64,000 nt of DNA from RHKX01 sp963826475 (GCA_963826475.1 CAWGXC010000003.1:1426001-1490000), one strand, 5' to 3'; positions 1-9,052 are shown, numbered from the stretch's first letter. Notes: generated from the letters alone by a model not told the origin. Translations and numbers: made by a program.

Positions 1-1087
1 CCTTGGGCGTCTTCGCGTCGGGCTCCACCGGAACGGTGGTCGTCGGATCCGTGGTGGTGCTCGTCTCGGTCGTCGAGGCCTGGGCCACAGGTGCCTTGCT
101 CTTGTTTTCCTTCGGGGTGGTGGTCGTTCCGCCACCGCCACCGCCACCGCTGGAGGCGATCACGACCGCGGCGCCGACGCCGAGGAGGAGTGCGATCACG
201 CCGCCGGCGATCAGCCGGGACCGGGATCCGCCCGATCCGCCCGTCGCCGTCGCGGGCGAGGGAAACGGTCGCGGCTGCGTCGTCTCGCGCCGCACCCGGT
301 CGGCGACCGTGGGTCGTTCGATCGGGATCTGTGCCGTCGGGGCGACGACGACGCTCTGGCGCTCGAGCATCTCCAGCGCTCGCTCGGCATCAGCCGGCCG
401 CTCCGTCGGATCCTGACGGGTCAAGGCGTCGGCCAGCCGTCGTACCCGATCGGGATCCTCCTCGTCGAGCTGCTCGGTGAGGAGCACGCCAAGGGAGTAG
501 AGATCGGATTTCGGGCCGGCTCTCTCGCCGCGCTTCACCTCGGGCGCGAGATAGGAGAGCGTGCCGACGACGTGGCCGGCAGCGGTCAGGCTCGTCTCCT
601 CGGTTGACTGGGCGATCCCGAAGTCGGTGAGCAGGATCTTGCCCTCGCGGTCGACCAGGACGTTGCCGGGCTTGACGTCGCGATGGACGATCCCTGCCCG
701 GTGAATGTGAGCGAGCGCCTCGAGCAGCGTGCGAGCCAGCGCTTCGGTCTCCGGAGCCCTTTTGCGATCGCGCATCTGGGCGAGGTTGAGGCCGTCGATG
801 TACTCGGAGACGAGATAGGGGCGGTCACCCTCCGTGCCGTAGTCGAAGACCGAGACGAGATGCGGATGCGAGAGCGCGGCGGCGGTTTGCGCCTCCCGCT
901 CGAAGCGGATCGCGAACGTCTCGTCCGCGGCGAGGGATTCCGAGGGGAGCTTGATCGCGACACTGCGGGCGAGCCGCGTGTCCAGAGCCAGCCAGACGGT
1001 CGCCATCCCGCCCGCGCCCAGCCTGCGTTCGAGCCGATAGCGGCCGTCGGCCAGCTTGGAGCCCTCTCTGAAGAAGATGTCTGACAC
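1..1087 (-). CDS. Ser/Thr protein kinase, PknB-like, C-terminus cut by window edge
   Basis: Eukaryotic-type protein kinase that would phosphorylate Ser/Thr of target proteins at the membrane. Starting from the GTG at 1087 the product reads VSDIFFREGSKLADGRY, then a glycine loop (GAGGMATVW), the VAIK lysine, the catalytic loop HRDVKPGN and DFG. After the kinase domain comes a proline/threonine-rich linker, one membrane segment (about 20 residues, LIAGGVIALLLG...), a poly-Gly stretch and a Thr-rich extracellular part that runs off the left edge. I cannot see whether PASTA or another sensor domain follows. The frame is open to base 1. Seen directly: motifs and membrane segment. Inferred: signalling role. 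Confidence 0.93.
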   Translation of the reverse strand, partial: MSDIFFREGSKLADGRYRLERRLGAGGMATVWLALDTRLARSVAIKLPSESLAADETFAIRFEREAQTAAALSHPHLVSVFDYGTEGDRPYLVSEYIDGLNLAQMRDRKRAPETEALARTLLEALAHIHRAGIVHRDVKPGNVLVDREGKILLTDFGIAQSTEETSLTAAGHVVGTLSYLAPEVKRGERAGPKSDLYSLGVLLTEQLDEEDPDRVRRLADALTRQDPTERPADAERALEMLERQSVVVAPTAQIPIERPTVADRVRRETTQPRPFPSPATATGGSGGSRSRLIAGGVIALLLGVGAAVVIASSGGGGGGGTTTTPKENKSKAPVAQASTTETSTTTDPTTTVPVEPDAKTPK

Positions 1088-1184
1088 GCGCCGGAAGGCT
1101 AGAGACTCGGGCGCAAGGTGTTGCCCAGGTACGTCCGCGTCCTCAAGGCATCCGGCGTTTCGTCCGACTCCATCCTCGAACCGG

Positions 1185-1928
1185 ATGACTACTTCACGGA
1201 CCCGACATCTCCTCCTCGGCGCGGCCGCCCTCCTCGCGGCCACCTTCCTCGCCGCTCCCGCTGCCGGTGCCATGCGCAGCCAGCGGCTCGCCGACGGCAC
1301 CTGCCTGACCACGGGAGGGGGCCGCTTCGTGAAGATTCCGGGCTTCCCAGGCGAGCGGATCGATCGGCGACTGCTGACCGACCTGCAGTATCTGGAGCAG
1401 CGATACAAGATCTTCGTGACCGATGGGTTCTCCGACGACCCCGTTCATGCCGCCAACGGCGAGCACCCGATCGGACTGGCCGTGGACATCGTCCCCAACA
1501 CCGCCGCCGGCGGCACCTGGCGGGACATCACGGCACTCGCCAAGTACGCCGAGCCGGTTCAGAATCAGACGGTGTCGCCGTTCCGCTGGGTCGGCTACAA
1601 CGGCGATGCGGGCCACGGGCGAGGAAACCACCTTCATCTCTCCTGGGATCATTCCGACACGAAGCCCGGCCATCCGGCGAGGAGCGTCTACACGATGCGC
1701 TGCCCCGGGACCCCGGTCCGCAGCGGTTCGGGATCGGCCGATCCGACCCCGACCGGCGGCGGCAGGCGCGGCGGCCGTAGACACGACGGACCCGCCGGCG
1801 GCGTCAAGCCCGGAGCAGGTACCGGGGGCACGAGCGGCGGGACCGGTGTCGGTCGCGCGAGCCGCTCGATCGATCGCGCGGGCCCACCGGTCGTCGAGCA
1901 CGGCGGCGTCAGCCGCCGCGACCGCTGA
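1185..1928 (+). CDS. Secreted M15-like zinc peptidase/hydrolase
   Basis: Predicted exported protein of 247 residues. The ATG at 1185 is chosen because it starts a clear signal peptide (MTTSRTRHLLLGAAALLAA ending near AAGA); longer in-frame starts would precede it with Arg-rich sequence. The core carries HPIGLAVD (His94, Asp101) and GNHLHLSW (His149, His151), the HxxGxAxD plus HxH arrangement of the M15/LAS peptidases that cut D-Ala peptides of cell walls. The last 80 residues are Gly/Arg-rich and low complexity. Substrate is unknown; a wall-remodelling role is inference. It is divergent from the kinase gene, the two starts lying about 100 bases apart. Confidence 0.75.
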   Translation: MTTSRTRHLLLGAAALLAATFLAAPAAGAMRSQRLADGTCLTTGGGRFVKIPGFPGERIDRRLLTDLQYLEQRYKIFVTDGFSDDPVHAANGEHPIGLAVDIVPNTAAGGTWRDITALAKYAEPVQNQTVSPFRWVGYNGDAGHGRGNHLHLSWDHSDTKPGHPARSVYTMRCPGTPVRSGSGSADPTPTGGGRRGGRRHDGPAGGVKPGAGTGGTSGGTGVGRASRSIDRAGPPVVEHGGVSRRDR

Positions 1929-1934
1929 GCGCCC

Positions 1935-2486
1935 TCAGGCGCGAAGCTCCCGCACCACCCGGCACGGATTCCCTGCGGCGATCGTCGCCGGGGGCACGTC
2001 GCGAGTGACGACGCTTCCGGCTCCGACGACCGATCCCGAGCCGATGCTGATGCCCGGACAGACGATCGCCCCGGCGCCGATCCAGACGTCGTCGCCGATG
2101 GTCAGCGGCTGCGCCAGCTCCACGCCGGCGGCGCGCTCGGCTGGGTCACGTGGGTGGTCGGCCGTGAGCAGCTGCACGCCCGGCGCCACCTGAGCGCGAT
2201 CGCCGACCGTGACCAGCGCCGAGTCGAGGATGACCACGTTGACGTTGAAGAAGCAACCCCGGCCGATGTGGGTATTCGTGCCGTAGTCGCAGAAGAAGGG
2301 CGCCTCGACGAACGAACCCTCGCCCAACGAGCCCAGCAGAGCACCCAGCATCGCCATCCGGCGGTCCTCATCGAGCTCGCGGTTGAAATCGAGGAGCACG
2401 GCCCGAGCGGCGCGGCGTTCCGCCGCGAGCTCAGGATCGCGGGCGTCGTAGCCGAGCCCGGCCAACATCTTCTCGCGCTCACTCAC
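1935..2486 (-). CDS. Maltose/galactoside O-acetyltransferase family (LbH acyltransferase)
   Basis: Acetyl-CoA dependent sugar O-acetyltransferase of the left-handed beta-helix (hexapeptide repeat) type. The N-terminus VSEREKMLAGLGYDARD matches the usual Maa/NodL start. Later come the hexapeptide rungs (HIGRGCFFN, LTIGDDVWIGAGAIVCPG, SIGSGSVVGAGSVVTRD) and the terminal AAGNPCRVVRE, which is highly typical. The GTG at 2486 is preferred because it matches the family start and has GGAGGT upstream; an in-frame GTG at 2522 would add 12 residues. The gene lies tail to tail with the M15-like gene and its start faces tRNA-Val. Acceptor sugar unknown. Confidence 0.9.
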   Translation of the reverse strand: MSEREKMLAGLGYDARDPELAAERRAARAVLLDFNRELDEDRRMAMLGALLGSLGEGSFVEAPFFCDYGTNTHIGRGCFFNVNVVILDSALVTVGDRAQVAPGVQLLTADHPRDPAERAAGVELAQPLTIGDDVWIGAGAIVCPGISIGSGSVVGAGSVVTRDVPPATIAAGNPCRVVRELRA

Positions 2487-2547
2487 CGACCGATCGTTCC
2501 ACCTCCGCACGTTCGAGGCCACGAAGGTCCCTAGAATCGCCCCCCCA

Positions 2548-2619
2548 GGGCGCGTAGCTCAGTGGGAGAGCGCTCGCCTCACACGCGAGAGGTCGCTGGT
2601 TCGAAACCAGCCGCGCCCA
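2548..2619 (+). tRNA. tRNA-Val (CAC)
   Basis: Full cloverleaf: acceptor GGGCGCG pairs with CGCGCCC (2612-2618) and discriminator A2619. The anticodon stem CTCGC/GCGAG encloses loop CTCACAC with anticodon CAC. The T-arm is CTGGTTCGAAACCAG. CCA is not encoded. Confidence 0.97.
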
Positions 2620-2696
2620 TGGCCCGAGCCCCGCTCCCCGGCATCAGGCGACTACCGTGTCCGGCATGGTCAGCTTCGAGGAGCGCTGAGCGGACC

Positions 2697-3938
2697 TTGC
2701 TCGGCGCCGATGCGGAGGCCCTCGAAGGGCTGCGTCGCAGCGAGGCCAAGCTGCGGGAGTACGCGGACGGCCGGGGTCTGATCCTGCGCGAGGAGCATCC
2801 TTATCCCGGTTACGTTCCGGCGGCGGAACAGCCCGGCCCGGTCAAGCATGCGATCTGGTCGCTGGCCGGGCAGTTCCCCGGGGGAGCGGTCGGGCGACTG
2901 CGCCATCAGGCGATCTTCGGCAAGACACTGGGGATCGACGTCAAGGGCCAGCACACGATCATGGTCTGCCGGATCCCGGAGAGCGTCGGCTACGTCCCGA
3001 TGCTCTGCTGCCGTCCAGATGAGCTGACCGGCGGCCTGTACTACTGGGGCGGCGACCAGCGGCCACGGCAGTCGCAGAAGTTCGAGAGCGCCGAGCTCGA
3101 TCGCCGCTACGTGATCGAGGTGGCCAAGGGCCAGTCGCAGAACTGGATGTTTCAGCTCTTCACCCCCGCCTTCATCGATTGGCTCGCCGGCTCGACCCCT
3201 CAGGACTTCGGCTTCAAGCTCGACCTCGGCGTGTTCACATGCGAGACGCCGCAATGGCGTGGGCAGCCCGGCTCGCTCGACGGCGAGGTCGATTTCGCTG
3301 CGCTCGACATGCTCACCGAGAGCGGCGGGCGGGTCGCCTCGCGGATCCGCGACGAGGTCCTGGAGGAGGCCGATTCAATCGGCGAGCACGTCGACAGCGC
3401 CGCGGCCTACGCGAAGTGGGCGAATGCGCGTCGGCACGGACGAATAGTCAGGGCGATCCTCTGGGCGGCGCACTGGACCGAAGCCGACGACGGAATCTCC
3501 AAGTACGCGGCTGAACGCGGGCTGCGGACCGAGTCCCCCGCCGACTTCCACGCCCGCTACATCGGTCTCGCCATGCCCGGGGCCGCTACGGCGGTGGCCA
3601 CGGGGGCCCTCCCCGGAGGCGGCCGGGAGGGGAGCCTGGCCTGGCTCGAATTCTCCAGCGATGTCGACACGGAGCACGAATACGTGGCCATGGCGACCCC
3701 GACCACGGCGAGACTGACGCCGGGGTGGGTCGACCACGTCGACGTCGGCGTGCCCGGTGTCGGCGAGGGGATGCCCGAGGCCGCCCTTGCTGCCGCCGCC
3801 GAGGCGGGTTATGGGCTCGCGACCTCCGAGAACGCTATCTGCGTCTACGTGCAGACCTCGGGTACGACGCCGGGAGCGGAGATCGACCGCTTCGCCGCCG
3901 ACGCTCAGCGCATCGCGGCGCTTGCGGATCCCGCCTGA
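2697..3938 (+). CDS. Conserved hypothetical protein, start uncertain
   Basis: Product of about 413 residues that I do not recognise. There is no signal peptide or membrane helix. A central part (RQSQKFESAELDRRYVIEV, then FTPAFIDWLAG about 20 residues on) resembles the layout seen in DUF3137-type proteins, but that is a weak impression. The open frame continues upstream into the tRNA gene, so the start must lie after 2619. I use the TTG at 2697, with GAGGAG 12 bases upstream. An ATG at 2619 is possible. A further ATG at 2666 has a different frame and gives MVSFEER then a stop, which could mean a lost base near 2680. It has its own short spacing after tRNA-Val, and the next gene follows after 74 bases. 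Confidence 0.6.
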   Translation: MLGADAEALEGLRRSEAKLREYADGRGLILREEHPYPGYVPAAEQPGPVKHAIWSLAGQFPGGAVGRLRHQAIFGKTLGIDVKGQHTIMVCRIPESVGYVPMLCCRPDELTGGLYYWGGDQRPRQSQKFESAELDRRYVIEVAKGQSQNWMFQLFTPAFIDWLAGSTPQDFGFKLDLGVFTCETPQWRGQPGSLDGEVDFAALDMLTESGGRVASRIRDEVLEEADSIGEHVDSAAAYAKWANARRHGRIVRAILWAAHWTEADDGISKYAAERGLRTESPADFHARYIGLAMPGAATAVATGALPGGGREGSLAWLEFSSDVDTEHEYVAMATPTTARLTPGWVDHVDVGVPGVGEGMPEAALAAAAEAGYGLATSENAICVYVQTSGTTPGAEIDRFAADAQRIAALADPA

Positions 3939-4012
3939 TTCAGGCCGAGCCGGCGCTCCTCGTGCGAAGTGGTTTAGCTTGCTCACGCACCACGACCCTG
4001 GAGGAAGACCAA

Positions 4013-5521
4013 GTGCACGTTCCACTCCCCGGTCTCCGGACCGCGGCGCTCTTCAGCGCCACCGCTGTCATCGCCCTGCTGGGCCTCGTCGGGACGGCCG
4101 CCGCGGTTCCCATTCCCGACGCGGGACTCCCTTCGCTTCCCAACTTCTCCGGGGCGGCGGCAAAGGCGCACAAGGTCGCACGCTCGCACCCTCCGCAGAA
4201 CCCGTTCATGGCGAAGACGCCGAACTCGAACATCCACGACGACACCTGGATGACCGACGCCTACACCCGCGGCGGGCCGCTGGGGAACGACCTCGTGGCG
4301 AGCTCGACGTCGGAGCCGCCTTCGCTATGTGGCTCGCTCGCGTTCGACAAGCAGGCCCGGATCGTCACGGTATGCCCGTCGGCCTTTGCGCCTCCCGAGG
4401 CGAGGATCATCGATCCGAGCACGATGGAGACCGTCTCGACCTTCATCCTGCCGAACAACACCGATCCGCCCGGGACGAAGACCTACCAGAACTTCTCCGG
4501 CGGAGGCTACTTCTTCCTCGACGACAAGGATCGGATCTGGGTCGCCACCAAGAACGATCACATCTACGTGATCAGCGAGGGGCCCGACGGCAACACGTTG
4601 ACCCTGGACAAGGACTTCGACCTGACGTCGGTCCTCGATCTCGCGACCGAGCGGATCACCTCGGCCCTTCCCGACTTCCACGGTCTGATCTGGTTCGTCT
4701 CGAAGGCCAACGGCAAGGTCGGCACCCTCGACCCCAAGACCGGCAAGATCAAGCTGATCAGAACGGGCGAGGAGATCGAGAACTCCTTCGCGGTCGGTGA
4801 GGACGGGATCTACATCGTCTCCGACAAGCGCATGTACCGGTTCAAGGCGAGGAAGAGCGGCAAGCCCAGGATCGTCTGGCAGGCGGGCTACAAGAACTCC
4901 GGGATCGTCAAGCCGAGCCAGGTCGACGCCGGTTCCGGGACCACACCGACGATCATGGACGGTGGCTACGTGGCGATCACCGACAACGCCGCGCCGAGGA
5001 TGAACGTGGTCGTCTACCGGACCGCGAGGAAGCTCCACAAGGGCGAAAAGCGCAAGGTCTGTCAACAGCCCGTGTTCGCCCCGGACGCGAGCGCTACGGA
5101 GAACTCGCTGATCACCGCAGGTCGCTCGCTGGTCGTCGAGAACAATTACGGGTATCAGGATCCCTTCGGCCCGAACTCAGGAGCCGTCAGCGAGCCCGGC
5201 TTCGCCCGCGTCGACCTGAACCGGAAGGGGACCCGCTGCAAGCTCGTCTGGACAAACCACGATGCGCGGGCGTCAACGGTCGTGCCGAAGTTGTCGACCA
5301 AGACCGGACTCATCTACGCCTACACCCAACCGCCGGACGACTCGGCTCAGGGGTACTACTGGACCGCGATCGACTTCCGCAACGGGAAGACGAAGTGGAT
5401 GAAGTACTCCGGGTCGGGCCTCGGCTTCAACAACAACTACGCCGGCCTCGCCCTCGCTCATGACGGCACCGCCTACCTGGGAACGATCGGCGGGATCGTG
5501 TCGCTGAGGGACGGCGGCTAA
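4013..5521 (+). CDS. Secreted beta-propeller-like protein of unknown function
   Basis: The GTG at 4013 has GGAGG eight bases upstream and opens a signal peptide (hydrophobic residues about 9-28, ending GTAAAVP). The mature part, about 470 residues, has repeated short blade-like units (DDKDRIWVATKNDHIYVIS, LDPKTGKIKLIRTGEE, VGEDGIYIVSDKRMYRF, AHDGTAYLGTIGGIVSL), as in PQQ-like or YncE-like propellers. No catalytic motif is visible. It ends close to the convergent acyl-CoA synthetase gene. Export and propeller fold are inferred from pattern; ligand unknown. Confidence 0.75.
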   Translation: MHVPLPGLRTAALFSATAVIALLGLVGTAAAVPIPDAGLPSLPNFSGAAAKAHKVARSHPPQNPFMAKTPNSNIHDDTWMTDAYTRGGPLGNDLVASSTSEPPSLCGSLAFDKQARIVTVCPSAFAPPEARIIDPSTMETVSTFILPNNTDPPGTKTYQNFSGGGYFFLDDKDRIWVATKNDHIYVISEGPDGNTLTLDKDFDLTSVLDLATERITSALPDFHGLIWFVSKANGKVGTLDPKTGKIKLIRTGEEIENSFAVGEDGIYIVSDKRMYRFKARKSGKPRIVWQAGYKNSGIVKPSQVDAGSGTTPTIMDGGYVAITDNAAPRMNVVVYRTARKLHKGEKRKVCQQPVFAPDASATENSLITAGRSLVVENNYGYQDPFGPNSGAVSEPGFARVDLNRKGTRCKLVWTNHDARASTVVPKLSTKTGLIYAYTQPPDDSAQGYYWTAIDFRNGKTKWMKYSGSGLGFNNNYAGLALAHDGTAYLGTIGGIVSLRDGG

Positions 5522-5536
5522 GGGCTCGATGACAAG

Positions 5537-5578
5537 GGAGCGGGCGAGGCCGCCTAGGCGCCGGCCCTCTCCCGCTCC
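5537..5578. terminator. Possible bidirectional terminator hairpin
   Basis: GGAGCGGG (5537-5544) pairs with CCCGCTCC (5571-5578), extended by GAGG/CCTC after one mismatch, between two convergent genes. There is no U-tract, so this is a stem without the full intrinsic-terminator signature. It overlaps the last codons of the acyl-CoA synthetase. Confidence 0.4.
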
Positions 5579-7149
5579 TGCTCGCGAAGCTCGATCCTGC
5601 GGATCTTGCCGGTCAGGGTCTTCGGCAGCTCCCTGACGAACTCGATCCTGCGCGGGTACGCGTACGCGCTGAGACGACCGCGGACGAACGACTTGATCTC
5701 GGTGGCCAGCTCGTCCGATCCGTCGTGGCCGTCGGCGAGGACGATGAACGCCTTGACGACGTTGCCCTTGACCTCGTCCGGGGAGGCGACCGCAGCCGCC
5801 TCGGCGACGGCCTCGTGCTCGAGACAGGCGGACTCGACCTCGAAGGGACCGATGCGATAGCCGGCGGCGATGATCACGTCATCGGCGCGACCGGCGTACC
5901 AGACGTATCCGTCCTCGTCCTGGGTTGCCGCATCCTTGGAGTGGAACCAATCACCGCCGAACGTCTCTTCGCCGGCCGCATCGTCGCGCCAGTAGCCGAG
6001 CGGGTAGTGCGGGTTGGAGCGGGCGCGGAGGCAGATCTCCCCCCGCTCTCCACGGGCGACGGGATTCTCATCTTCGTCCAACAGCTGGACGTCCCAGCCG
6101 GGCATGGTCCGCCCCATCGAGCCCTCGCGCACCTCCATGAAGGGAAAGTTCGCGCAAAGCGGATACGACTCGGTCAGCCCGTAGTAGTCGAGCACCGTGA
6201 CGCCGTACTGCTCGCGGAACCAGCGAATCGCCTCGGGGTTGAGGGGCTCTCCGGCGCTGCACACGATCCGGAACTTCTGGGGGTAAGTCTCCCCCGCGCC
6301 TTCGATGGCCATCATCGCGCGCATCGCAGTCGGGGTCGTGAAGACGTTCGTCACCTCGTTCCGCGAGAGGAAGTCGAGCTGCTTGCGCGGGTCGAAGCCG
6401 CCTTCCCGCTGGAAGACCGCCTGCACGGCGCCGAGCCGCCACGGGCCGAGCAGCGGCGCTATTCCGGCTGCCCAGGCCCACTCCCCCATGCCGTGGAAGA
6501 GCTCGCCCTCGCGAACGTCGTGGCAGTAGATGAACTCCTCGTGGGCGAGGATGTAGCGGTGGGCGTGAACGATGCCCTTCGCCTTACCGGTCGTCCCCGA
6601 GGTGTAATAGAGCTGAGCCGGATCGTCGGCGAGGGTGTCCTCGCACACGAATTCAGTCGATGCGCCATCCAGCAGACCGTCGTCGAGCACCAGGATCTCG
6701 TCGACGAGCGATTCGTCGAAGCGATCGAGGTTCGCCGAGTCGGTGATCAGGAGCTTCGGCTCGGAGTCCTCGAGGCGGTGACGGATTCCGTCATCGCCGT
6801 AGAGCACCGACATCGAGAGCAGGATGCCGCCGAGCTTCCACGTGCCGAAGAAGATCGCGGCCGTCTCCGGCGTCGGCGGCAGGACGACGGCAACGCGGTC
6901 CCCCTTGGTGATGCCGTGGTCGGCGAGCACGTGAGCGGCCTGGTTGGCGAGGTCCTGCAGCTCGCCCCAAGACACCTCCCGCCTCGCGCCGTCGTGACGC
7001 TCCCAGAGCATCGCCCGCTTCTCGCGATCGTGCTTGTCGCAGACGTCAGCCGCGATGTTGTAGCGCTCGGGCACGCTCCACTCGTGCTCGGCGCATGCCT
7101 CCTCATACGAGCTCGGAGCTCGCGCGCCCGTGTCGGTCACCTCGGTCAT
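5554..7149 (-). CDS. AMP-dependent acyl-CoA synthetase (ACSM/acetyl-CoA synthetase-like)
   Basis: Adenylate-forming enzyme of 531 residues that would activate a short or medium-chain carboxylic acid to its CoA thioester. The ATP-binding motif YTSGTTGKAKG lies at residues 182-192. DYYGLTES is the A5-type motif, YAGRADDVIIAAGYRIGPFEVE is the hinge region, and PKTLTGKIRR near the end carries the catalytic lysine. Start ATG with GGAG seven bases upstream. Length is normal for the family. It is transcribed away from the DUF6812 gene. Exact acid substrate cannot be read from sequence. Confidence 0.92.
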   Translation of the reverse strand: MTEVTDTGARAPSSYEEACAEHEWSVPERYNIAADVCDKHDREKRAMLWERHDGARREVSWGELQDLANQAAHVLADHGITKGDRVAVVLPPTPETAAIFFGTWKLGGILLSMSVLYGDDGIRHRLEDSEPKLLITDSANLDRFDESLVDEILVLDDGLLDGASTEFVCEDTLADDPAQLYYTSGTTGKAKGIVHAHRYILAHEEFIYCHDVREGELFHGMGEWAWAAGIAPLLGPWRLGAVQAVFQREGGFDPRKQLDFLSRNEVTNVFTTPTAMRAMMAIEGAGETYPQKFRIVCSAGEPLNPEAIRWFREQYGVTVLDYYGLTESYPLCANFPFMEVREGSMGRTMPGWDVQLLDEDENPVARGERGEICLRARSNPHYPLGYWRDDAAGEETFGGDWFHSKDAATQDEDGYVWYAGRADDVIIAAGYRIGPFEVESACLEHEAVAEAAAVASPDEVKGNVVKAFIVLADGHDGSDELATEIKSFVRGRLSAYAYPRRIEFVRELPKTLTGKIRRIELREQERERAGA

Positions 7150-7269
7150 CTCGAACTCCTCTCTCTCCGGGCTCGATCATGCCCGAGCGAGCCGCTTGCG
7201 AAACGCTCGGAGGCGCGGCGCGCGGATCGGAAATGCCCGCCGATGCCCCATACCCAGTACAACCATGGA

Positions 7270-7518
7270 ATGGATATGCATACGCAGCGGGTAGTGCTCG
7301 AGACCGCCCAGCATCAGATCGTCGGCGAGTTGACCCTTCCCCGCGAGGGATACCGGAGCCGGATCTCGGACTTCCTCAACCAGAGCGACCTGGCCTTCAT
7401 CCCCCTCAGCAATGCGACGATCATGGACCGCCGCCCCTCCGGCGCCATCGCCGTCGAGCGCGAGTTCATCGCCGTCGGCGCCGCGCACGTCCAGTTGGCG
7501 TACCCCGAAGAGGACTGA
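7270..7518 (+). CDS. Small DUF6812-like protein
   Basis: An 82-residue cytoplasmic protein, starting MDMHTQRVVLETAQHQIVGE. The pattern 'VxLET..H.I.G.LTLPREGYRSRISDFLN....FI.L..A' followed by a conserved REFIAVG stretch is what I recall for the DUF6812 family of small actinobacterial proteins. Function unknown. It lies between the divergent acyl-CoA synthetase and a convergent SDR gene that begins 15 bases after its stop. Family assignment is from memory and should be treated as probable. Confidence 0.7.
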   Translation: MDMHTQRVVLETAQHQIVGELTLPREGYRSRISDFLNQSDLAFIPLSNATIMDRRPSGAIAVEREFIAVGAAHVQLAYPEED

Positions 7519-7532
7519 GCCCGGGCGGCCGC

Positions 7533-8300
7533 CTACTTCGGCGGCATCCGGATCGCGCCGTCGAGGCGGATCGTCGAGCCGTTGATCATCGGGTTCGCGG
7601 CGATCGAGGCGACGAGGTCGGCGAACTCAGCCGGACGGCCGAGGCGACTCGGGAACGGCACCTGCTGGCCGAGCGCCTCACGCGCCGGCTCCGGAAGGGC
7701 CGCGAGCAGCGGCGTGTCGAAGAGGCCCGGAGCGATCGCGACGACGCGGATGCCGCGGCCGGCGAGATCGCGTGCGGCGGGAAGCGTCATCCCGACGATG
7801 CCGCTCTTGGAGGCCGAGTAGGCGATCTGGCCGATCTGCCCATCCGTCGCCGCCACCGAAGCGGTGCTGACGAAGAGGCCGCGCTCGCCCTCCTCATCGG
7901 GCTCGTTCTCGTTCATCTGCGTGGAGGCCAGGCGCATCAGGTTGAACATTCCGATCAGGTTGACCTCGATGACGTTGCGGAAGAGGTCGAGCGGATGGGG
8001 TCCCTGCTTGCCGGTCACGCGCTGAGCCCAGCCGATGCCCGCGCAACCGACCGCGATCCGCAGGCCGCGGGGAGCCTCGCCGGCCCTTTTCACCGCAGCC
8101 GTCACCGCTTCGGCATCGGTCACGTTGACTTCGGCGAAGCTCGCGCGCTCGCCGAGCTCGGAGGCGAGCGCCTCGCCCCTCTCCGCGTTGAGGTCGGCGA
8201 TCACGACGTGCGCGCCTCCGTCGTGCAGGCGCCTCACCGTGGCCTCGCCGAGTCCGGATGCGCCCCCGCTGACAATTGCTCCTGCGTCTGTGAGATTCAT
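7533..8300 (-). CDS. SDR oxidoreductase, 3-hydroxyacyl-CoA dehydrogenase type-2-like
   Basis: NAD-dependent short-chain dehydrogenase of 255 residues. The nucleotide-binding motif is GGASGLGEATVRRL near residue 12. The catalytic Tyr/Lys are in YSASKSG, preceded by the Ser of STASVAATDGQIGQ, the layout of HSD10-type 3-hydroxyacyl-CoA dehydrogenases. The ATG at 8300 (MNLTDAGAIVSGG) is chosen because it starts just before the Rossmann strand; the open frame runs further upstream into a decayed gene. A beta-oxidation role fits the nearby acyl-CoA synthetase, but substrate is inferred. Confidence 0.88.
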   Translation of the reverse strand: MNLTDAGAIVSGGASGLGEATVRRLHDGGAHVVIADLNAERGEALASELGERASFAEVNVTDAEAVTAAVKRAGEAPRGLRIAVGCAGIGWAQRVTGKQGPHPLDLFRNVIEVNLIGMFNLMRLASTQMNENEPDEEGERGLFVSTASVAATDGQIGQIAYSASKSGIVGMTLPAARDLAGRGIRVVAIAPGLFDTPLLAALPEPAREALGQQVPFPSRLGRPAEFADLVASIAANPMINGSTIRLDGAIRMPPK

Positions 8301-8358
8301 GAGGCGCGCGAGGATATATGTCTCCAGCGAGATCCTCCGCTTCGCGTCCGGTCTCGCC

Positions 8359-8568
8359 GGGAGGGGGGCGGCCGAGGGCATAGACACCAGGGTGGGTGGG
8401 ATGGAGGCGGCCGCCCCTGACCCAGCCGCGAACTCGCGTCGGCGAGAATCCCACCTCCAGCAGCTGCTGCCGGGAAATCGCGCCAAACTGCCGTCCCGCG
8501 AGGTCACTCGCTCGTTTCGTTGCGGTTCGGGGGTCCATAGCGACCCCTACTCGAGACGAAACCTCCAT
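8359..8568 (-). pseudogene. Remnant of AbiEi-like / DUF559-type protein (N-terminus only)
   Basis: This 344-base stretch between the SDR and CsaA genes (8301-8644) has no intact gene. On the minus strand it still encodes about 70 residues with the winged-helix pattern 'RQFGAISRQQLLEVGFSPTR' followed by VRGGRLHPTHPGVYALGRP. That is the N-terminal domain of the AbiEi-type proteins often joined to a DUF559 nuclease-like domain. The reading frame then runs into the SDR gene out of phase, so the rest of the protein is missing. Start could be 8568 or the ATG at 8538. Best explained as a truncated relic. Confidence 0.6.
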
Positions 8569-8644
8569 CTGGCGATCCTGGCGGCGGCGCCGTCACGGAA
8601 CCAGACCTCTCGGTGCCGCTTTCCCCCTCGAAGGCGCCCAGGAC

Positions 8645-8989
8645 TCAGCCGATGCGGTCCCCCACGGCCGCCTCTCGGTCCGGCCGCAGGAGAACAACGC
8701 CATGCTCCTCGTCCAGGGCGCCGAGCACCAGTACCTCGGAGCGCACCGGCCCGATCTGCCGAGGCGGGAAGTTGACGACGGCGACGACGAGCGTGTCGAG
8801 GAGCTCCTCGCGCCCGTAGTTCGTGATCTGGGCCGAGGAGCGCTTGCGGCCGATCTCCTCGCCGAAGTCCACGAGCAGCTTCCATGCCGGCTTACGCGCC
8901 TCCGGGAAATCCTCGACCTCGATGATCCTGCCCACTCGCATGTCGACGGCCATGAAGTCGTCGAAGTCGATCTCGGCGGGCTGCTCCAT
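8645..8989 (-). CDS. csaA: CsaA-like tRNA-binding domain chaperone
   Basis: A 114-residue protein made of a single EMAP/Arc1p-type OB fold. The series FDDFMAVDMRVGRIIE, FPEARKPAWKLLVDFG, KRSSAQIT and VVAVVNFPPRQIGPVRSEVL matches the CsaA/YgjH group almost throughout. These proteins bind tRNA and have been proposed to assist protein export. Length is normal. The gene is divergent from the SDR gene that starts at 9053. Confidence 0.92.
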   Translation of the reverse strand: MEQPAEIDFDDFMAVDMRVGRIIEVEDFPEARKPAWKLLVDFGEEIGRKRSSAQITNYGREELLDTLVVAVVNFPPRQIGPVRSEVLVLGALDEEHGVVLLRPDREAAVGDRIG

Positions 8990-9052
8990 CGGCGCCCGGC
9001 AACGTACTACGCTCGGCTCGCGTCGATCCTGGCGCCGATCGAGGAGGACGCA

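Noticed and set aside
5725..7269. Long plus-strand frame preceding the DUF6812 gene
   Set aside because: Antisense to the acyl-CoA synthetase; only the last 82 codons look coding.
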